DNA of 64,000 bases from Saccharomyces uvarum (Eukaryota; Ascomycota; Saccharomycetes; Saccharomycetales; Saccharomycetaceae), in assembly GCA_947243795.1 (NCBI GenBank), contig OX365937.1:372001-436000 (forward strand), written 5' to 3'. Numbering within the stretch: the stretch's first letter is position 1; the number at the start of each line of letters is the position of its first letter. This document shows positions 1-14,371 of this stretch, one piece after another. Position numbers and translations under genes: made by a program. Under the pieces are notes generated by a model. That model saw only the letters and a program-made list of their open reading frames with translations. It did not search any database and was not told the DNA's origin.

Positions 1-758
1 CAGAGTTCTACTTTTATACAAGGCAAATTATCGAATTCAAAGAAACCGACATCAAGAACCTAACGCTTTGGGAAAGAACAGACGAACGCCACACGGGACC
101 GATAAGCAACCACGCGGAATTGAGAATCATCTCCTACTTCATGCTCACGATACACTGGATCCTTTCCTTTGACGAAGACCACCAGTACCCGCTAAAATGG
201 ATCCTCGAACTCTCGGGTTCATTAACCCGCCATTCGACAACAAGGGAGTCTATCGACAGAAACATCGTCAACGTGGTTTGCCCAGAGAAGTCGGCTTCTA
301 ACGACTACTTCCAATGGTCCGACGACGAAACTCTGCAATTCTTGAATTGGATGGAAAAGCAATTCTTGCCTACACAAACAAGGTCTTTGCATGATGAAAG
401 CGGATCAAATGATATGACCATTGATCAAAAAATCGCCAGAAGGAAACTCTACAAGATTTTCCCCTTGGACCCCGACACTAATCATGATAATGATGAAGCT
501 CTCGATTCGAAGCATCAATTGACATTTATTGAAGACTTACAAGAGCGATACGCCAAACAACAGTCTTTTCTCAACAACAATAAAACAGTACACTTTACCA
601 CTCGTCAAGATATCCATCTGCCGACTAGAAAGGAGGCTGTCAATAGTCTCATGACTCAAATAGCATCGCAACTTTCAGTTGACTTCGCCATTTCTGAACA
701 GCAACTAAAAGATTGTATTTATAGACTTAAAAAAGCTTGCATCCATAAAATGAACTGA
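1..758 (+). CDS. RRN7: RRN7, RNA polymerase I core factor subunit (3' part only)
   Basis: The reading frame is open from base 3 to the stop at 756-758, so this is the C-terminal half of a gene that begins outside the window. About 252 residues are present; the S. cerevisiae protein has 514. RRN7 is the TFIIB-like subunit of the Pol I core factor (with Rrn6 and Rrn11) that recruits Pol I to the rDNA promoter in the nucleolus. The N-terminal zinc ribbon and first cyclin fold lie outside. The visible part keeps recognisable blocks such as NHAELR and PLKWIL, and a conserved stretch KIARRKLYKIFPLD. The tail is variable. Identification rests on recalled similarity to the yeast protein and on synteny with APS3 and PET130. 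Confidence 0.93.
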   Translation, partial: EFYFYTRQIIEFKETDIKNLTLWERTDERHTGPISNHAELRIISYFMLTIHWILSFDEDHQYPLKWILELSGSLTRHSTTRESIDRNIVNVVCPEKSASNDYFQWSDDETLQFLNWMEKQFLPTQTRSLHDESGSNDMTIDQKIARRKLYKIFPLDPDTNHDNDEALDSKHQLTFIEDLQERYAKQQSFLNNNKTVHFTTRQDIHLPTRKEAVNSLMTQIASQLSVDFAISEQQLKDCIYRLKKACIHKMN

Positions 759-1210
759 TTTTTCGCTGCTCCAGTGAACTATCGCCACCACCCTTTAAGC
801 ATTTTACCACATATATATATATACTTTAAACAATAATACCAACCCGCATTTATTATATGTACGCTCATAAAAATATACTATTTTGTTTCCATTACATTTA
901 TGCAATTGTGATGCCAAGATTTTCTCACATTACAGACGTCTCATTCTCAGATAAACAACAATTTGAATAAGTCCAGTAGAGCGTAACAGCGTGACTAATT
1001 TATCTAATCAAATATTACTATAGTCTATATACGGTGAATCAGTAGTTAGCTACCTTCCAAAGGGGAAAGAAGATTAGCATTACTCTACCAGTGGGGAAAT
1101 TGTTGTACGATATCATACTAACAGAACTGGAGCAGCGGAATGCTCGGGTGATTTAGCCATACCCATTGGTTCGTTGATCTTGGAATTCGAACCATTCCTG
1201 GAATTACATT
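759..1210. other. convergent intergenic region RRN7/APS3
   Basis: A+T-rich spacer between two convergent genes. It should hold both 3' UTRs and polyadenylation signals, such as the TATATATATA tract near 812. I see no gene or RNA in it. Confidence 0.6.
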
Positions 1211-1867
1211 TTACTGTCCGGTGGCCCATTGAGCAAATCCACCTTGAGCAAACGCTTGCAGTGCGCTCCCGAATCCAGTCGATGATAGTCTTCCTATTTT
1301 ACTATCTGTGGACTCAGCAGCTTTGTTTAGTTCATCAACGGAAGCCACGATCTTGTTTACATTGGTTTCAATGACCATTCCTCCCTGTACAATCTCTTCC
1401 AATATACTCTGTAAAGTTTGCCAATTGAAAATCAAATCAAGTTCGTTGACTTCAGTGAAACAACGGTCCAATGATTCAACGAAGGTTTGAATCAAGTCTA
1501 ATATGGCCAGCTCTGATTCTTGATCGTCCACAATAAAAGTGAAATACAATGTAGCGTAGTTTTTGAAGATGATCTGAATATCCTCGTTGTTTATATCACC
1601 ACTATTACTCTCATTACTCAATAAAAGTGATGGTGGTGTGACTAAGAAAGAACTTTGAAAATCGCTATTCCTTTGGGAAATCAATTCATAAACTTGTTCC
1701 AGCAGTAGTTTTTGCTTGGGGAGCTCCACAGGTGTGTAGAACTTCACTAATCTTGGTTGGCACTTCTTATTGACTATTTGGATAACTTTCTGTTAGTAGA
1801 GGGTATACTTGGCTATAAAAAAGAAACTTAAGAGAATGTACATACATATTAAAACAGCATGAATCAT
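1211..1867 (-). CDS. APS3: APS3, AP-3 adaptor complex sigma subunit (spliced)
   Basis: Small (sigma) chain of the AP-3 adaptor, which sorts alkaline phosphatase and other cargo from Golgi to vacuole. The gene has two exons: a 22-nt exon 1 (1867-1846) encoding MIHAVLI plus one base, and exon 2 (1773-1211). Splicing gives 194 residues, exactly the S. cerevisiae length. The 5' end FNKKCQPRLVKFYTPVELPKQ is the classic clathrin-adaptor small-chain fold start, so the first ATG inside exon 2 is not the true start. The C-terminus ends in GFAQWATGQ. It lies convergent with RRN7 and is followed upstream by tG(GCC). Confidence 0.95.
1774..1845 (-). other. spliceosomal intron of APS3
   Basis: A 72-nt intron. 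The 5' splice site is GTATGT (from 1845), the branch point TACTAAC is the complement of 1792-1798, and the 3' splice site is AATAG (ending at 1774). The branch-to-acceptor distance is short, under 20 nt. Joining the exons restores the frame across ILIFNKK. Confidence 0.95.
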
Positions 1868-2007
1868 TGTGTAGTTTATCGTACTGACTGGGCTCTCTAA
1901 TTCATTTTCAGGTGGTAGAGGTTAATCAGTTGTGATTTCTGCTTTAAATGAACAAAAAGCAAAAAAATACGCTTCTGCGAAATTAATAGAATGAACTGAA
2001 AAATAAA

Positions 2008-2078
2008 TGCGCAAGCCCGGAATCGAACCGGGGGCCCAACGATGGCAACGTTGGATTTTACCACTAAACCACTTGCGC
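2008..2078 (-). tRNA. tG(GCC): tRNA-Gly (GCC)
   Basis: The minus strand folds as a 71-nt tRNA with a GCGCAAG/CTTGCGC acceptor stem and discriminator A. The anticodon stem CAACG/CGTTG encloses the loop TTGCCAT (anticodon GCC), and the B box GGTTCGATTCC is intact. There is no intron. The sequence matches yeast tRNA-Gly(GCC) as I recall it. Confidence 0.97.
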
Positions 2079-2366
2079 TGGTTATTTGTTATTAATCTTG
2101 AAATAAGAGCCTCAATAATAATTTAGGTTAATGTAGTGTTTATGATTCCTCGGAAACATTCATTCAATGTCTTTCAATTCAGGAGATGTGGTGGACAGTA
2201 GCTAAGGTCTAGTACTGATATTTTGACAGGCGATTAGTAGCTTTCAACTAGTGGTTGCAGAAGTTGTGGGAGTATTTAAGTACATATGAACAAGGTTTAA
2301 AGATGGTTGACGATAATTCACGCATAGATAGAAAAATAGAAAAGAAGTACGAACAGTTTCAAGTTA
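2079..2366. other. spacer upstream of tG(GCC), 3' of PET130
   Basis: Spacer of 288 bp. I looked for Ty LTR ends next to the tRNA gene and saw none. No open frame of note. Confidence 0.5.
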
Positions 2367-3407
2367 TTAACCTTTAGATTGTTCTCTTCCTAATTCAAAA
2401 GGAAACCTACTAATCTTGAGTATCCTGTTGATTGTTTTTACGTTTATACTGTCGTTGAATGCTTCTACCCAAGTTTTACCTTTCGGACCCTTTTTTGGAG
2501 TCAAAAATTTATCCCAATTCAAATCTGCAACCTTCTGGACGCTTTTGTTGATTTCCTTTTTAAATTCGTCCAAAGTATCTACATCAGGAAATATCCTTAC
2601 AATGTATAAATAATAACCATCTTTTGCTGTGCCAACGGTACTTCTACCAAACTTGTCCAGTAGACTTTTCTTTGCTTCGCTCTCAACGGTATTAGCGGTA
2701 GCATTCTTAGACTCAGACCGATTACGTTCCTGAATAGCCTTATCGCCATTTAGTCTACACCATTCCTCGATGAATGGCATTTTCACCTTCAATTTCAAAT
2801 CTCTTCTCAAGTATGCAAATTCTGAGGGAATATTGTTCCTATGTCTAGATGCTAATCGTGCCATTGTCGCCTGAATTTTGATCAGTTCCGCTTCATCGGT
2901 TTTCAATATCTTAGATTCGTTAAAATACTTCTGATTTTTATTCAGTACCTTACCATTCAAATAATACTTTTTCGTCGATTTAACTGTTATGGAAGGTTTG
3001 CTTTTCCTAAAACAAGAGATGAAATGATCCTCTGGAAAATAATGAAGTTGAAAAAATCTGCTATCGTATACCAATGAATGGGAGGAGAATTTCTTGCTTA
3101 TGTTTATGTATGCTTGAATGGGAGAAATTATCCCTCGAAGTTTACCTGCCATATATTTCACCGGATCCCATTTTATATCTTGTTTCTTCTGTAAATCTAT
3201 GACCTTGCTTAGCGCAGTATTCTTGAAAGAAAATACCACCGCTTGATTAACTGAATCAATTCTTTGAAGATTGTCAAGTGAGAGTGGCTCAGTATCTCTA
3301 GTTACCATGAAGTTTGAAAACGGATCACTCCTATGTATAGTGGTGGATGGTCGGACCACCAATCGGCTCTTAACGTTCTGTGATAATAACGAAGAGCATA
3401 ACCTCAT
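2367..3407 (-). CDS. PET130: PET130, mitochondrial protein needed for respiration
   Basis: Predicted 346 residues, against 347 in S. cerevisiae. Pet130 is required for respiratory growth; its molecular role is not established. The N-terminus MRLCSSLLSQNVKSRLVVRP is rich in Ser, Arg and Leu without acidic residues, typical of a mitochondrial presequence, which supports the start chosen. The rest is basic (many Lys/Arg runs) with no membrane segment, compatible with a matrix RNA- or ribosome-associated protein. That last point is inference. Synteny between APS3 and BBC1 supports the name. Confidence 0.9.
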   Translation of the reverse strand: MRLCSSLLSQNVKSRLVVRPSTTIHRSDPFSNFMVTRDTEPLSLDNLQRIDSVNQAVVFSFKNTALSKVIDLQKKQDIKWDPVKYMAGKLRGIISPIQAYINISKKFSSHSLVYDSRFFQLHYFPEDHFISCFRKSKPSITVKSTKKYYLNGKVLNKNQKYFNESKILKTDEAELIKIQATMARLASRHRNNIPSEFAYLRRDLKLKVKMPFIEEWCRLNGDKAIQERNRSESKNATANTVESEAKKSLLDKFGRSTVGTAKDGYYLYIVRIFPDVDTLDEFKKEINKSVQKVADLNWDKFLTPKKGPKGKTWVEAFNDSINVKTINRILKISRFPFELGREQSKG

Positions 3408-3973
3408 GATGTGGGTTTCTTTGTTTGGCTTCCTTCACCCTTTTTTCCTCATCCGATACTGCTTTCCTATGTTTTTAGTGATCTGCTGTGAGCTAATTCT
3501 CTCTTTCTGCTTTTTTTTTTTAGATTATGATAGTATTGACAGAGGAATAGAAGAGCTAGGCTAAGGCTGGAAGAAAGGCCTTCGGGAAAAAAATTAATCT
3601 TGTTGTTTAATACACTGGAGGATGATCCTCCTTTCATTAACTAGAAATCCTTATTTCAAAGGTGCGGCTTTGGGTACGACCGCTTCACATTACTTGTTTG
3701 GAACAAATAGCAGTTTTTATATAATAAAACTTAAGAACAGACAAAATAAGTATAGTATTTAATTTGTAAGACTTTACATCAGGCTTTTTGGTCTCTTAAA
3801 AAAGAGCGCCTGAATGAAAGACAATATAAACATAATTCGTTGAAGTTAGTATCGTATCTTCTCTTCGTAAATGAATAAAGACAGACAAGTCATAAAATAA
3901 GAAATTACAGAAACGAGACAGACAAAACTAGACGCCTCTATTGCTTTTCTTCAAAGAAAGTGAGGTAGGTAAA
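3408..3973. other. PET130 promoter and BBC1 3' region
   Basis: Spacer of 566 bp with a 10-T tract near 3513 close to PET130, which may be a nucleosome-depleting poly(dA:dT) element. An open frame at 3271-3564 on the other strand is mostly antisense to PET130 and has no recognisable product. Nothing else stands out. Confidence 0.5.
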
Positions 3974-7886
<3,913 letters not shown>

Positions 7887-9941
7887 ATGAATCACACGAA
7901 TGAGTATAGGCGGGAAGAGACAGGAGCGGCTAATGAAGAATTCCTCTATAACAAGACTGTGAAATCTGCGTATGCAGATGCGCTGAAGGACAAGATGAAT
8001 AGAGAGCGGACGATTGGTCTTCATATCGGGAAAAGACCCCTCGCTAACGGCGGCGAAACAGACAACTACCTGGATAAGGAGAATGATTCCACGTATGAGA
8101 TGTTCAAGAAAAATCTTGATGTTCCCATATACCGCCGCGGAGAAGAAGATGATAATGGCGATGATGATTATGAGGACGATGAACTGTACTCTGAGGACGA
8201 TGGAGAGGAAACCGACGGTTTTAGCGGTGAGGATTATACAGACGAGGCAGACAAGAGTTTTATAGAGGATAGCGAATCAGATGACTACGAACTGGAAGGT
8301 GATTCGGATTTTGAAGAAAACCGGGAGGGCCCGGATGGAACTAACAGGTTGTCATGGGTGAAATATATTGCATACGGTGGTCTTTTCTTCATGATTTACC
8401 TTTTTGGCTTTTTTTTGATGACATCCGTGAAAAATAATAATGACAGTATTTTATCTGGTGCTACATCAACTCCAGGTAAATCATTTGCCAATCTCCAAAA
8501 ACAGATAAATCATTTATATAGCGAATTGAGTAACCGCGACGAGAAACAAAACTCTGAACTGGACAAAACAATAAAAGTCATCATTTCCCAATTCGAGAAG
8601 AACATCAAGAAATTGCTACCTTCGAATTTAGTTAGTTTTGAAAATGACATTAATTCCCTAACGGAACAGGTGCAGACAATCTCTACGTCCATGAGTGAGT
8701 GGCAGAGGCAAGGCCAAAGGTTTACCGTTGATAACGTCACTCAATGGCAGGATCAACTGATCAAACAACTAGACACTCACCTCCCTCAAGAGATACCCGT
8801 GGTTATTAACAATTCTTCCTCAGTTTTAATAATCCCTGAGTTGCACAATTATCTGACCACATTGCTTTCTGATGTCATTGACTCGCCAGGGATTGCCACC
8901 ACTGGCGATTCTGATAAACCTTGGGAATATGATTTAAATCATTACGTAAAGGAAATTCTATCGAATGAATTGCAGTACATAGATAAGGATTATTTCATTC
9001 AGGAGATGAACAGGAGACTGCAATCGAACAAACAGGAGATTTGGCAAGAAATTATCAATAAATTAGAATCTCAGCAGCAGCAGGTTCAGCAACATAGCTC
9101 CGATTCACCGCAGCAGTATTCGAGTATATTGATGAAAAGATTAATACACCAAATTTACAATTCTAACCAACATCAATGGGAAGACGATTTAGATTTTGCC
9201 ACTTATGTTCAAGGAACAAAATTATTGAACCATTTAACTTCACCGACATGGAAACAAGGCAACGGAGTGCAACCAGTAGAATTACTGTCCGACTCCAGAC
9301 AAAGCTCCTCAACCTACTGGCAGTGCGAGAATGAACCTGGATGTTCGTGGGCCGCAAGATTCAAGACTCCTCTGTATTTGACTAAGATGTCATATTTGCA
9401 TGGCCGTTTCACTAACAACTTACATATAATGAACTCAGCACCAAAAATAATATCGTTGTACGTGAAACTATCCCAGACTAACGAGATCAAGGCATTGCGG
9501 TTATTGGCCAACCAGTATAGTTTTGGACAACCACACAAGAGAGATCAAAATTACATTAAGATTACCAAATTTGAATACAGGTTGACGGATTCCAGAATAC
9601 GCCAGCAAATACCTTTGCCACCATGGTTCATTCAATTGAAGCCTCTCGTACGCTCAGTAGTCTTTCAAGTGGACGAAAATTATGGGAACAAAAGGTTTAC
9701 GTCTCTGAGAAAATTCATCATTAATGGTGTGACACCACAAGATTTGCAAATTATCGAGAACAATGAGTTCCCTGTTTTATTAGGGGATGTCCCGGAGTAC
9801 GGTGTTGCTCAGAACATCAACGAAGGCAAACGGAAGGCTTTGCTATCAACACCCTCATACGTATCACCACCTACCACTAGTGCCAAGTTCCATCCCGCTT
9901 CCAACGTCCCATCCTTTGGGCAGGATGAGCTAGATCGATAA
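7887..9941 (+). CDS. MPS3: MPS3, SUN-domain protein of nuclear envelope and SPB half-bridge
   Basis: Predicted 684 residues from the ATG at 7887 (S. cerevisiae 682). The frame is open further upstream, but the N-terminus [18 protein letters not shown] aligns with the known start. Mps3 is an inner nuclear membrane SUN protein needed for spindle pole body duplication, telomere tethering and sister-chromatid cohesion. Order: acidic nucleoplasmic N-domain (about 90-150, Asp/Glu runs), one transmembrane helix (about 160-180, [15 protein letters not shown]), coiled-coil-prone lumenal stem, a Gln-rich patch, and the SUN domain (about 440-620, with [15 protein letters not shown] and FQVDENYG). The tail is Ser/Pro-rich. 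Confidence 0.96.
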   Translation: MNHTNEYRREETGAANEEFLYNKTVKSAYADALKDKMNRERTIGLHIGKRPLANGGETDNYLDKENDSTYEMFKKNLDVPIYRRGEEDDNGDDDYEDDELYSEDDGEETDGFSGEDYTDEADKSFIEDSESDDYELEGDSDFEENREGPDGTNRLSWVKYIAYGGLFFMIYLFGFFLMTSVKNNNDSILSGATSTPGKSFANLQKQINHLYSELSNRDEKQNSELDKTIKVIISQFEKNIKKLLPSNLVSFENDINSLTEQVQTISTSMSEWQRQGQRFTVDNVTQWQDQLIKQLDTHLPQEIPVVINNSSSVLIIPELHNYLTTLLSDVIDSPGIATTGDSDKPWEYDLNHYVKEILSNELQYIDKDYFIQEMNRRLQSNKQEIWQEIINKLESQQQQVQQHSSDSPQQYSSILMKRLIHQIYNSNQHQWEDDLDFATYVQGTKLLNHLTSPTWKQGNGVQPVELLSDSRQSSSTYWQCENEPGCSWAARFKTPLYLTKMSYLHGRFTNNLHIMNSAPKIISLYVKLSQTNEIKALRLLANQYSFGQPHKRDQNYIKITKFEYRLTDSRIRQQIPLPPWFIQLKPLVRSVVFQVDENYGNKRFTSLRKFIINGVTPQDLQIIENNEFPVLLGDVPEYGVAQNINEGKRKALLSTPSYVSPPTTSAKFHPASNVPSFGQDELDR

Positions 9942-10563
9942 ACGAGACAACTACGGCCTGCCCCCCCAGGAACTCGCGCAGATCGCTCGATGTTCCTTCT
10001 GAATCATGGGGTAACCTATTCACTACTCGCTATAATCCAGGTGTAGATGTCGTACTCTCACTCTTTTACACAGCCACACGGCAGCGAACGCTGCTCCCAT
10101 GCGTAAATTCGCGTTTCAGGATTAACGCACTAAAAGCCCCTCATGATATTTAAAGTTAGACTCGTTTGGAAATCGGATTATCTTTTTTTTTTGTGCAGTT
10201 TTGCGGGAAATTTTCCCTGTTTGAAAAACTGGAAATCAAAACCATTTAGTAAAAAAAGGTAAAAAAAGGGAATTTTTTTCAAAGGAAAGAAGGATAAAGA
10301 ACTTGGTTTAGTTACTTTATTCAGCCATTTTACTCACTCCACCATTCATTTTTCGCTTCCATTTCTATTCTTCGTTTACTAATTCACCGAACATCGTCTT
10401 TTTTAGTTTTGCAAATAGTGTAGCAAGAAAGAAGGCTTAAACTCACATATTCTTGGCATTCTATTATATTCAGGTTCTTTAAAAGCATTACAGGAGCCAA
10501 CTAGTATATTTGATTTTTCCGGACATCAACACCTGTCTACAAGCAACGCAAACAAATAAAACA
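9942..10563. other. MPS3/TPH3 intergenic region
   Basis: A 622-bp spacer containing the MPS3 3' end and the TPH3 promoter. It has a C8 run near 9961 and T/A tracts at about 10183-10275. I recognise no RNA gene, LTR or specific regulator site. Confidence 0.5.
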
Positions 10564-12240
10564 ATGGGCTTACTAAATTCCTTAAAGAAACCGGTTAACA
10601 TTAAGACCTCATTCCCTAGGTTCTCCGGCGGTGCTACCGGTTCATCGTTCACCTCAAGTAGTCACCCAATAAAGTTACGCTCCTTCCAAGAATTACCCCC
10701 GGAGCTATTCGCCATTGCCAAACCTATATTCAGGTTGCTGCAGGCACAAGTAAACAAGGTCTACTTTCAATCTTCTGGCGCTGAAGCAGCATGGAATATT
10801 AAGGATTCTTCCGGTCACATCTTTGAAGCGGAATCGATCTCCTTGATCGGTTCTCATATAATCATCACAGGCTCGTCTTTCGGGACCATGGATGTTTCCA
10901 TCATAGATTCTCCGTCTAATATAAATCAATGCTCCATTTCAAACGTTGGTGAATTCCTGCAGTTTAATTATGGCCAGTTGTCTGTTACATGTAACGACTT
11001 TGCCCTATTAGAAGAGTTTAAAAGGTTATGCATGATCTCCATTTTTGAGTCTGTGTCCATATATAAGGCATTGACCGGTACAGTAATTTCATCCTACGGG
11101 TTAAGAATGTCTGATATGCATGTCATTTTGAACTCGGCATTCAATTTCAAAGATTGGTGCGAGGTTTATCTCGATGACCAAGGCTGGGTCAAAGTGTGGT
11201 GTCATATTGACAAAGTGACTAAAAGTAATAGTGACCATGAAGCCAAAGGTAAATACCAAATCAGATTTTATAGAGATGACAAGTCCACATCAAGAAAAAA
11301 TTGCGTTTTTTTCATTCCTGACAACGAATACGTACAAGATTCGTTTTTCTATAACGCCAACTCAACTAAACCTCCTAAAAGTATGAACGAATTTTTCCAA
11401 GGGTTGCAAATGATAAAGCTCGTCGGTAATGTGCGTTTCTGCGGTGATACGGATTTCAATGACATAATGGATGGTGGGTCGATTTATAGTAATGCGAACA
11501 ATGGGAGTGGTGACAGCAGCTCAGCGGCATTGCATAATGAAAGTCCTAACACGACACCGAAAAGCAGAACGTTTTTCTCACCGAAAGGTCACAAAAGAAA
11601 CGGTTCTCATGTTAGTTCGTTAACTTCAAGATCAACAAAGAGACCCATCACCAATTTCACCACAAGTTCAAAAGGTCTCTTAATTAGGCCATTGCCGCAT
11701 CACGGTGTGAATCACCTGGAAGCAATGATTAGGTTTATTGTTCCCTTGATGGACTGCGCAAGGCTTTACGGGCGTCCAGTTCAATTCAAGACAGACAGGA
11801 CAGACATAAACTCACTAATGTTTGGGTTACCCAAATTGCCCTCAGTCGATTATTTTGCTCAGGAAGAGATTGCCCATTTAATGACCCAGGATTTTAATCC
11901 TTTAAAAGAAAAAGACACCGACGATACAATGGCTTTGACCATGTCGAGATTTTCTAGCTATTTACAGGAAAGAATGACCAAACTCTCCAAAAGAAACACC
12001 GAATTGAGTTTCAGGACCATCAGTGATGTAATGGGTGTGTGCAACCCTACAAGAGACGACACTAAAGCGATTTCTATTGGTAATGGAAATAATTTAGCGA
12101 AGGAACTTTCGTTGAGCGAAAAGAGTAACATTAGCTCAGATACAGCAGATGTGATGAACCAATTCCAGGTGAACGCCCGCAAATATCAAAACACGATGCG
12201 CGAATGTCCACTCGTCGCAAGCACATCGCCCTTGGCCTAG
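10564..12240 (+). CDS. TPH3: TPH3 (YJL016W), PH-domain protein of unknown function
   Basis: Predicted 558 residues starting at MGLLNSLKKPVN; the ATG at 10564 sits in a good context (AAAACAATGG). An in-frame upstream ATG at 10510 would add 18 residues of poor quality, so I prefer the internal one. Two beta-rich segments are visible (about 20-180 and 185-270; for example DWCEVYLDDQGWVKVWCHI and KYQIRFYRDD), consistent with pleckstrin-homology folds. They are followed by a Ser/Thr-rich linker (about 310-370) and a conserved block around LLIRPLPHHGVNHLEAM. The function is not established. Location between MPS3 and CCT3 matches YJL016W. Confidence 0.85.
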   Translation: MGLLNSLKKPVNIKTSFPRFSGGATGSSFTSSSHPIKLRSFQELPPELFAIAKPIFRLLQAQVNKVYFQSSGAEAAWNIKDSSGHIFEAESISLIGSHIIITGSSFGTMDVSIIDSPSNINQCSISNVGEFLQFNYGQLSVTCNDFALLEEFKRLCMISIFESVSIYKALTGTVISSYGLRMSDMHVILNSAFNFKDWCEVYLDDQGWVKVWCHIDKVTKSNSDHEAKGKYQIRFYRDDKSTSRKNCVFFIPDNEYVQDSFFYNANSTKPPKSMNEFFQGLQMIKLVGNVRFCGDTDFNDIMDGGSIYSNANNGSGDSSSAALHNESPNTTPKSRTFFSPKGHKRNGSHVSSLTSRSTKRPITNFTTSSKGLLIRPLPHHGVNHLEAMIRFIVPLMDCARLYGRPVQFKTDRTDINSLMFGLPKLPSVDYFAQEEIAHLMTQDFNPLKEKDTDDTMALTMSRFSSYLQERMTKLSKRNTELSFRTISDVMGVCNPTRDDTKAISIGNGNNLAKELSLSEKSNISSDTADVMNQFQVNARKYQNTMRECPLVASTSPLA

Positions 12241-12521
12241 CTACTTGCATCAAACTTAGCTACAAGTGCAAAAACTTATCTCAGTATATATATTTTAGTA
12301 GTGAAGTAATGATATCAGAAAATAAAATCTAATAGTGTGTGGTACATGACATACATCTTGAAGTCGATCATTATCGTTTAGAGTGATATGTCTCGTAGTG
12401 CGGAAAAAAAATTAGCAAATTGCCACTTTATGAGGTGTGAAGAGCATTAAACAAGAAAAGTATTGAAATTCTCGATTGATCAAGTTTCAAATCACCATAC
12501 CGAACAGCGTCACAAGCCACA

Positions 12522-14129
12522 ATGCAAGCACCAGTGGTATTTATGAATTCTTCTCAAGAGAGAACAACCGGTCGCCAGGCTCAAGTCTCCAATATCACCG
12601 CTGCAAAGGCAGTCGCTGATGTCATCCGTACTTGCCTAGGTCCAAAGGCTATGTTGAAGATGTTGTTAGATCCTATGGGTGGTCTCGTGTTGACCAACGA
12701 TGGTCATGCCATTTTAAGGGAAATTGACGTTGCACACCCTGCAGCTAAATCAATGTTGGAACTATCCCGTACTCAAGATGAAGAGGTTGGTGACGGAACT
12801 ACAACTGTTATCATTTTAGCTGGTGAGATTTTAGCTCAGTGTGCCCCATATTTGATTGAGAAGAACATTCATCCAGTCATTATCATCCAAGCTTTGAAAA
12901 AGGCTTTGACTGATGCATTAGAGGTCATTAAGCAGGTAAGTAAACCTGTCGATGTGGAAAATGATGTTGCTATGAAAAAATTGATTCAAGCTTCCATTGG
13001 TACTAAATATGTTATACATTGGTCAGATAAAATGTGTGAATTAGCTCTGGATGCTGTCAAGACAGTTCGTGTGGATTTAGGTCAAAGTCTAGAAGGCGAA
13101 CCTAAATTTGAGATCGACATTAAGAGATATGTCCGTGTAGAAAAGATCCCTGGTGGGGATGTTCTAGATTCTCGTGTTTTAAAGGGTGTGCTGTTGAACA
13201 AAGACGTTGTTCATCCAAAGATGTCCCGTCACATAGAGAATCCACGTGTTGTTCTATTGGATTGTCCATTAGAATACAAGAAAGGTGAATCTCAAACCAA
13301 CATTGAAATTGAAAAGGAAGAAGACTGGAACAGGATTTTGCAAATCGAAGAAGAACAAGTTCAAATGATGTGTGAACAAATTTTGGCAGTCAAACCAACT
13401 CTTGTCATCACTGAAAAGGGTGTCTCCGATTTAGCACAACATTACTTACTAAAAGGTGGATGTACTGCTTTAAGAAGAGTGAAGAAATCAGACAATAACA
13501 GAATCGCGCGTGTAACTGGTGCAACCATTGTCAACCGTGTAGAAGACCTAAAGGAAAGTGACGTGGGTACTAGTTGTGGATTATTCAAAGTAGAAATGAT
13601 TGGCGATGAATATTTCTCATTTTTGGATAACTGTAAGGAACCAAAAGCCTGTACCATAATGCTGCGTGGTGGTTCTAAGGATATATTAAACGAAATAGAC
13701 CGTAATTTAGAAGATGCTATGGCTGTTGCCCGTAATGTTATGTTAAGCCCTTCACTGTCCCCAGGTGGTGGTGCTACTGAAATGGCAGTTTCCGTAAAAC
13801 TAGCAGAAAAAGCAAAACAACTAGAAGGTATTCAACAATGGCCATACCAAGCCGTAGCAGATGCTATGGAATGTATTCCACGTACACTAATACAAAATGC
13901 AGGTGGTGATCCTATCAGACTACTATCTCAATTAAGAGCCAAACATGCTCAAGGTGGTGTTACAATGGGTATTGATGGTGATAAGGGTAAAATTGTAGAT
14001 ATGGTTGATTATGGTATTTGGGAGCCTGAAGTCATCAAACAGCAAAGTATCAAAACCGCTATTGAAAGTGCATGTTTATTATTAAGAGTTGATGATATTG
14101 TTAGTGGTGTAAGAAAACAAGAAGAGTAA
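12522..14129 (+). CDS. CCT3: CCT3, gamma subunit of the TRiC/CCT chaperonin
   Basis: Predicted 535 residues (S. cerevisiae 534). This is one of the eight subunits of the cytosolic group II chaperonin that folds actin, tubulin and WD-repeat proteins in an ATP-driven cycle. Seen: the N-terminal signature GPKAMLKMLLDP, the nucleotide-binding DEEVGDGTTTVI (about 86-97), the apical domain in the middle, and the C-terminal equatorial block GGGATEMAVS. Conservation with the yeast protein is very high. The sister subunit gene CCT8 lies about 10 kb away on the other strand. That is ordinary synteny, not an operon. Confidence 0.98.
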   Translation: MQAPVVFMNSSQERTTGRQAQVSNITAAKAVADVIRTCLGPKAMLKMLLDPMGGLVLTNDGHAILREIDVAHPAAKSMLELSRTQDEEVGDGTTTVIILAGEILAQCAPYLIEKNIHPVIIIQALKKALTDALEVIKQVSKPVDVENDVAMKKLIQASIGTKYVIHWSDKMCELALDAVKTVRVDLGQSLEGEPKFEIDIKRYVRVEKIPGGDVLDSRVLKGVLLNKDVVHPKMSRHIENPRVVLLDCPLEYKKGESQTNIEIEKEEDWNRILQIEEEQVQMMCEQILAVKPTLVITEKGVSDLAQHYLLKGGCTALRRVKKSDNNRIARVTGATIVNRVEDLKESDVGTSCGLFKVEMIGDEYFSFLDNCKEPKACTIMLRGGSKDILNEIDRNLEDAMAVARNVMLSPSLSPGGGATEMAVSVKLAEKAKQLEGIQQWPYQAVADAMECIPRTLIQNAGGDPIRLLSQLRAKHAQGGVTMGIDGDKGKIVDMVDYGIWEPEVIKQQSIKTAIESACLLLRVDDIVSGVRKQEE

Positions 14130-14371
14130 CCTTGGAGCTGAGCTTTGCTACTGCTCTTTACTTTCAATGTTTCTTTAATTTTTGTTTTTTATACTATTGT
14201 AATGTATTTATATAGAATTGAAACCTTCATATAATTTCGTCATCTTTAGGATAATTCATTATATGGGGCTGCTGAGGGACCACTGTGTAGGATCGTTCTC
14301 TCCTAGAAAGGTAGTTCCGTTTATAAATATGTGTATGTGTTTATGGTTAGTAAATCTAAATGATAGTATTT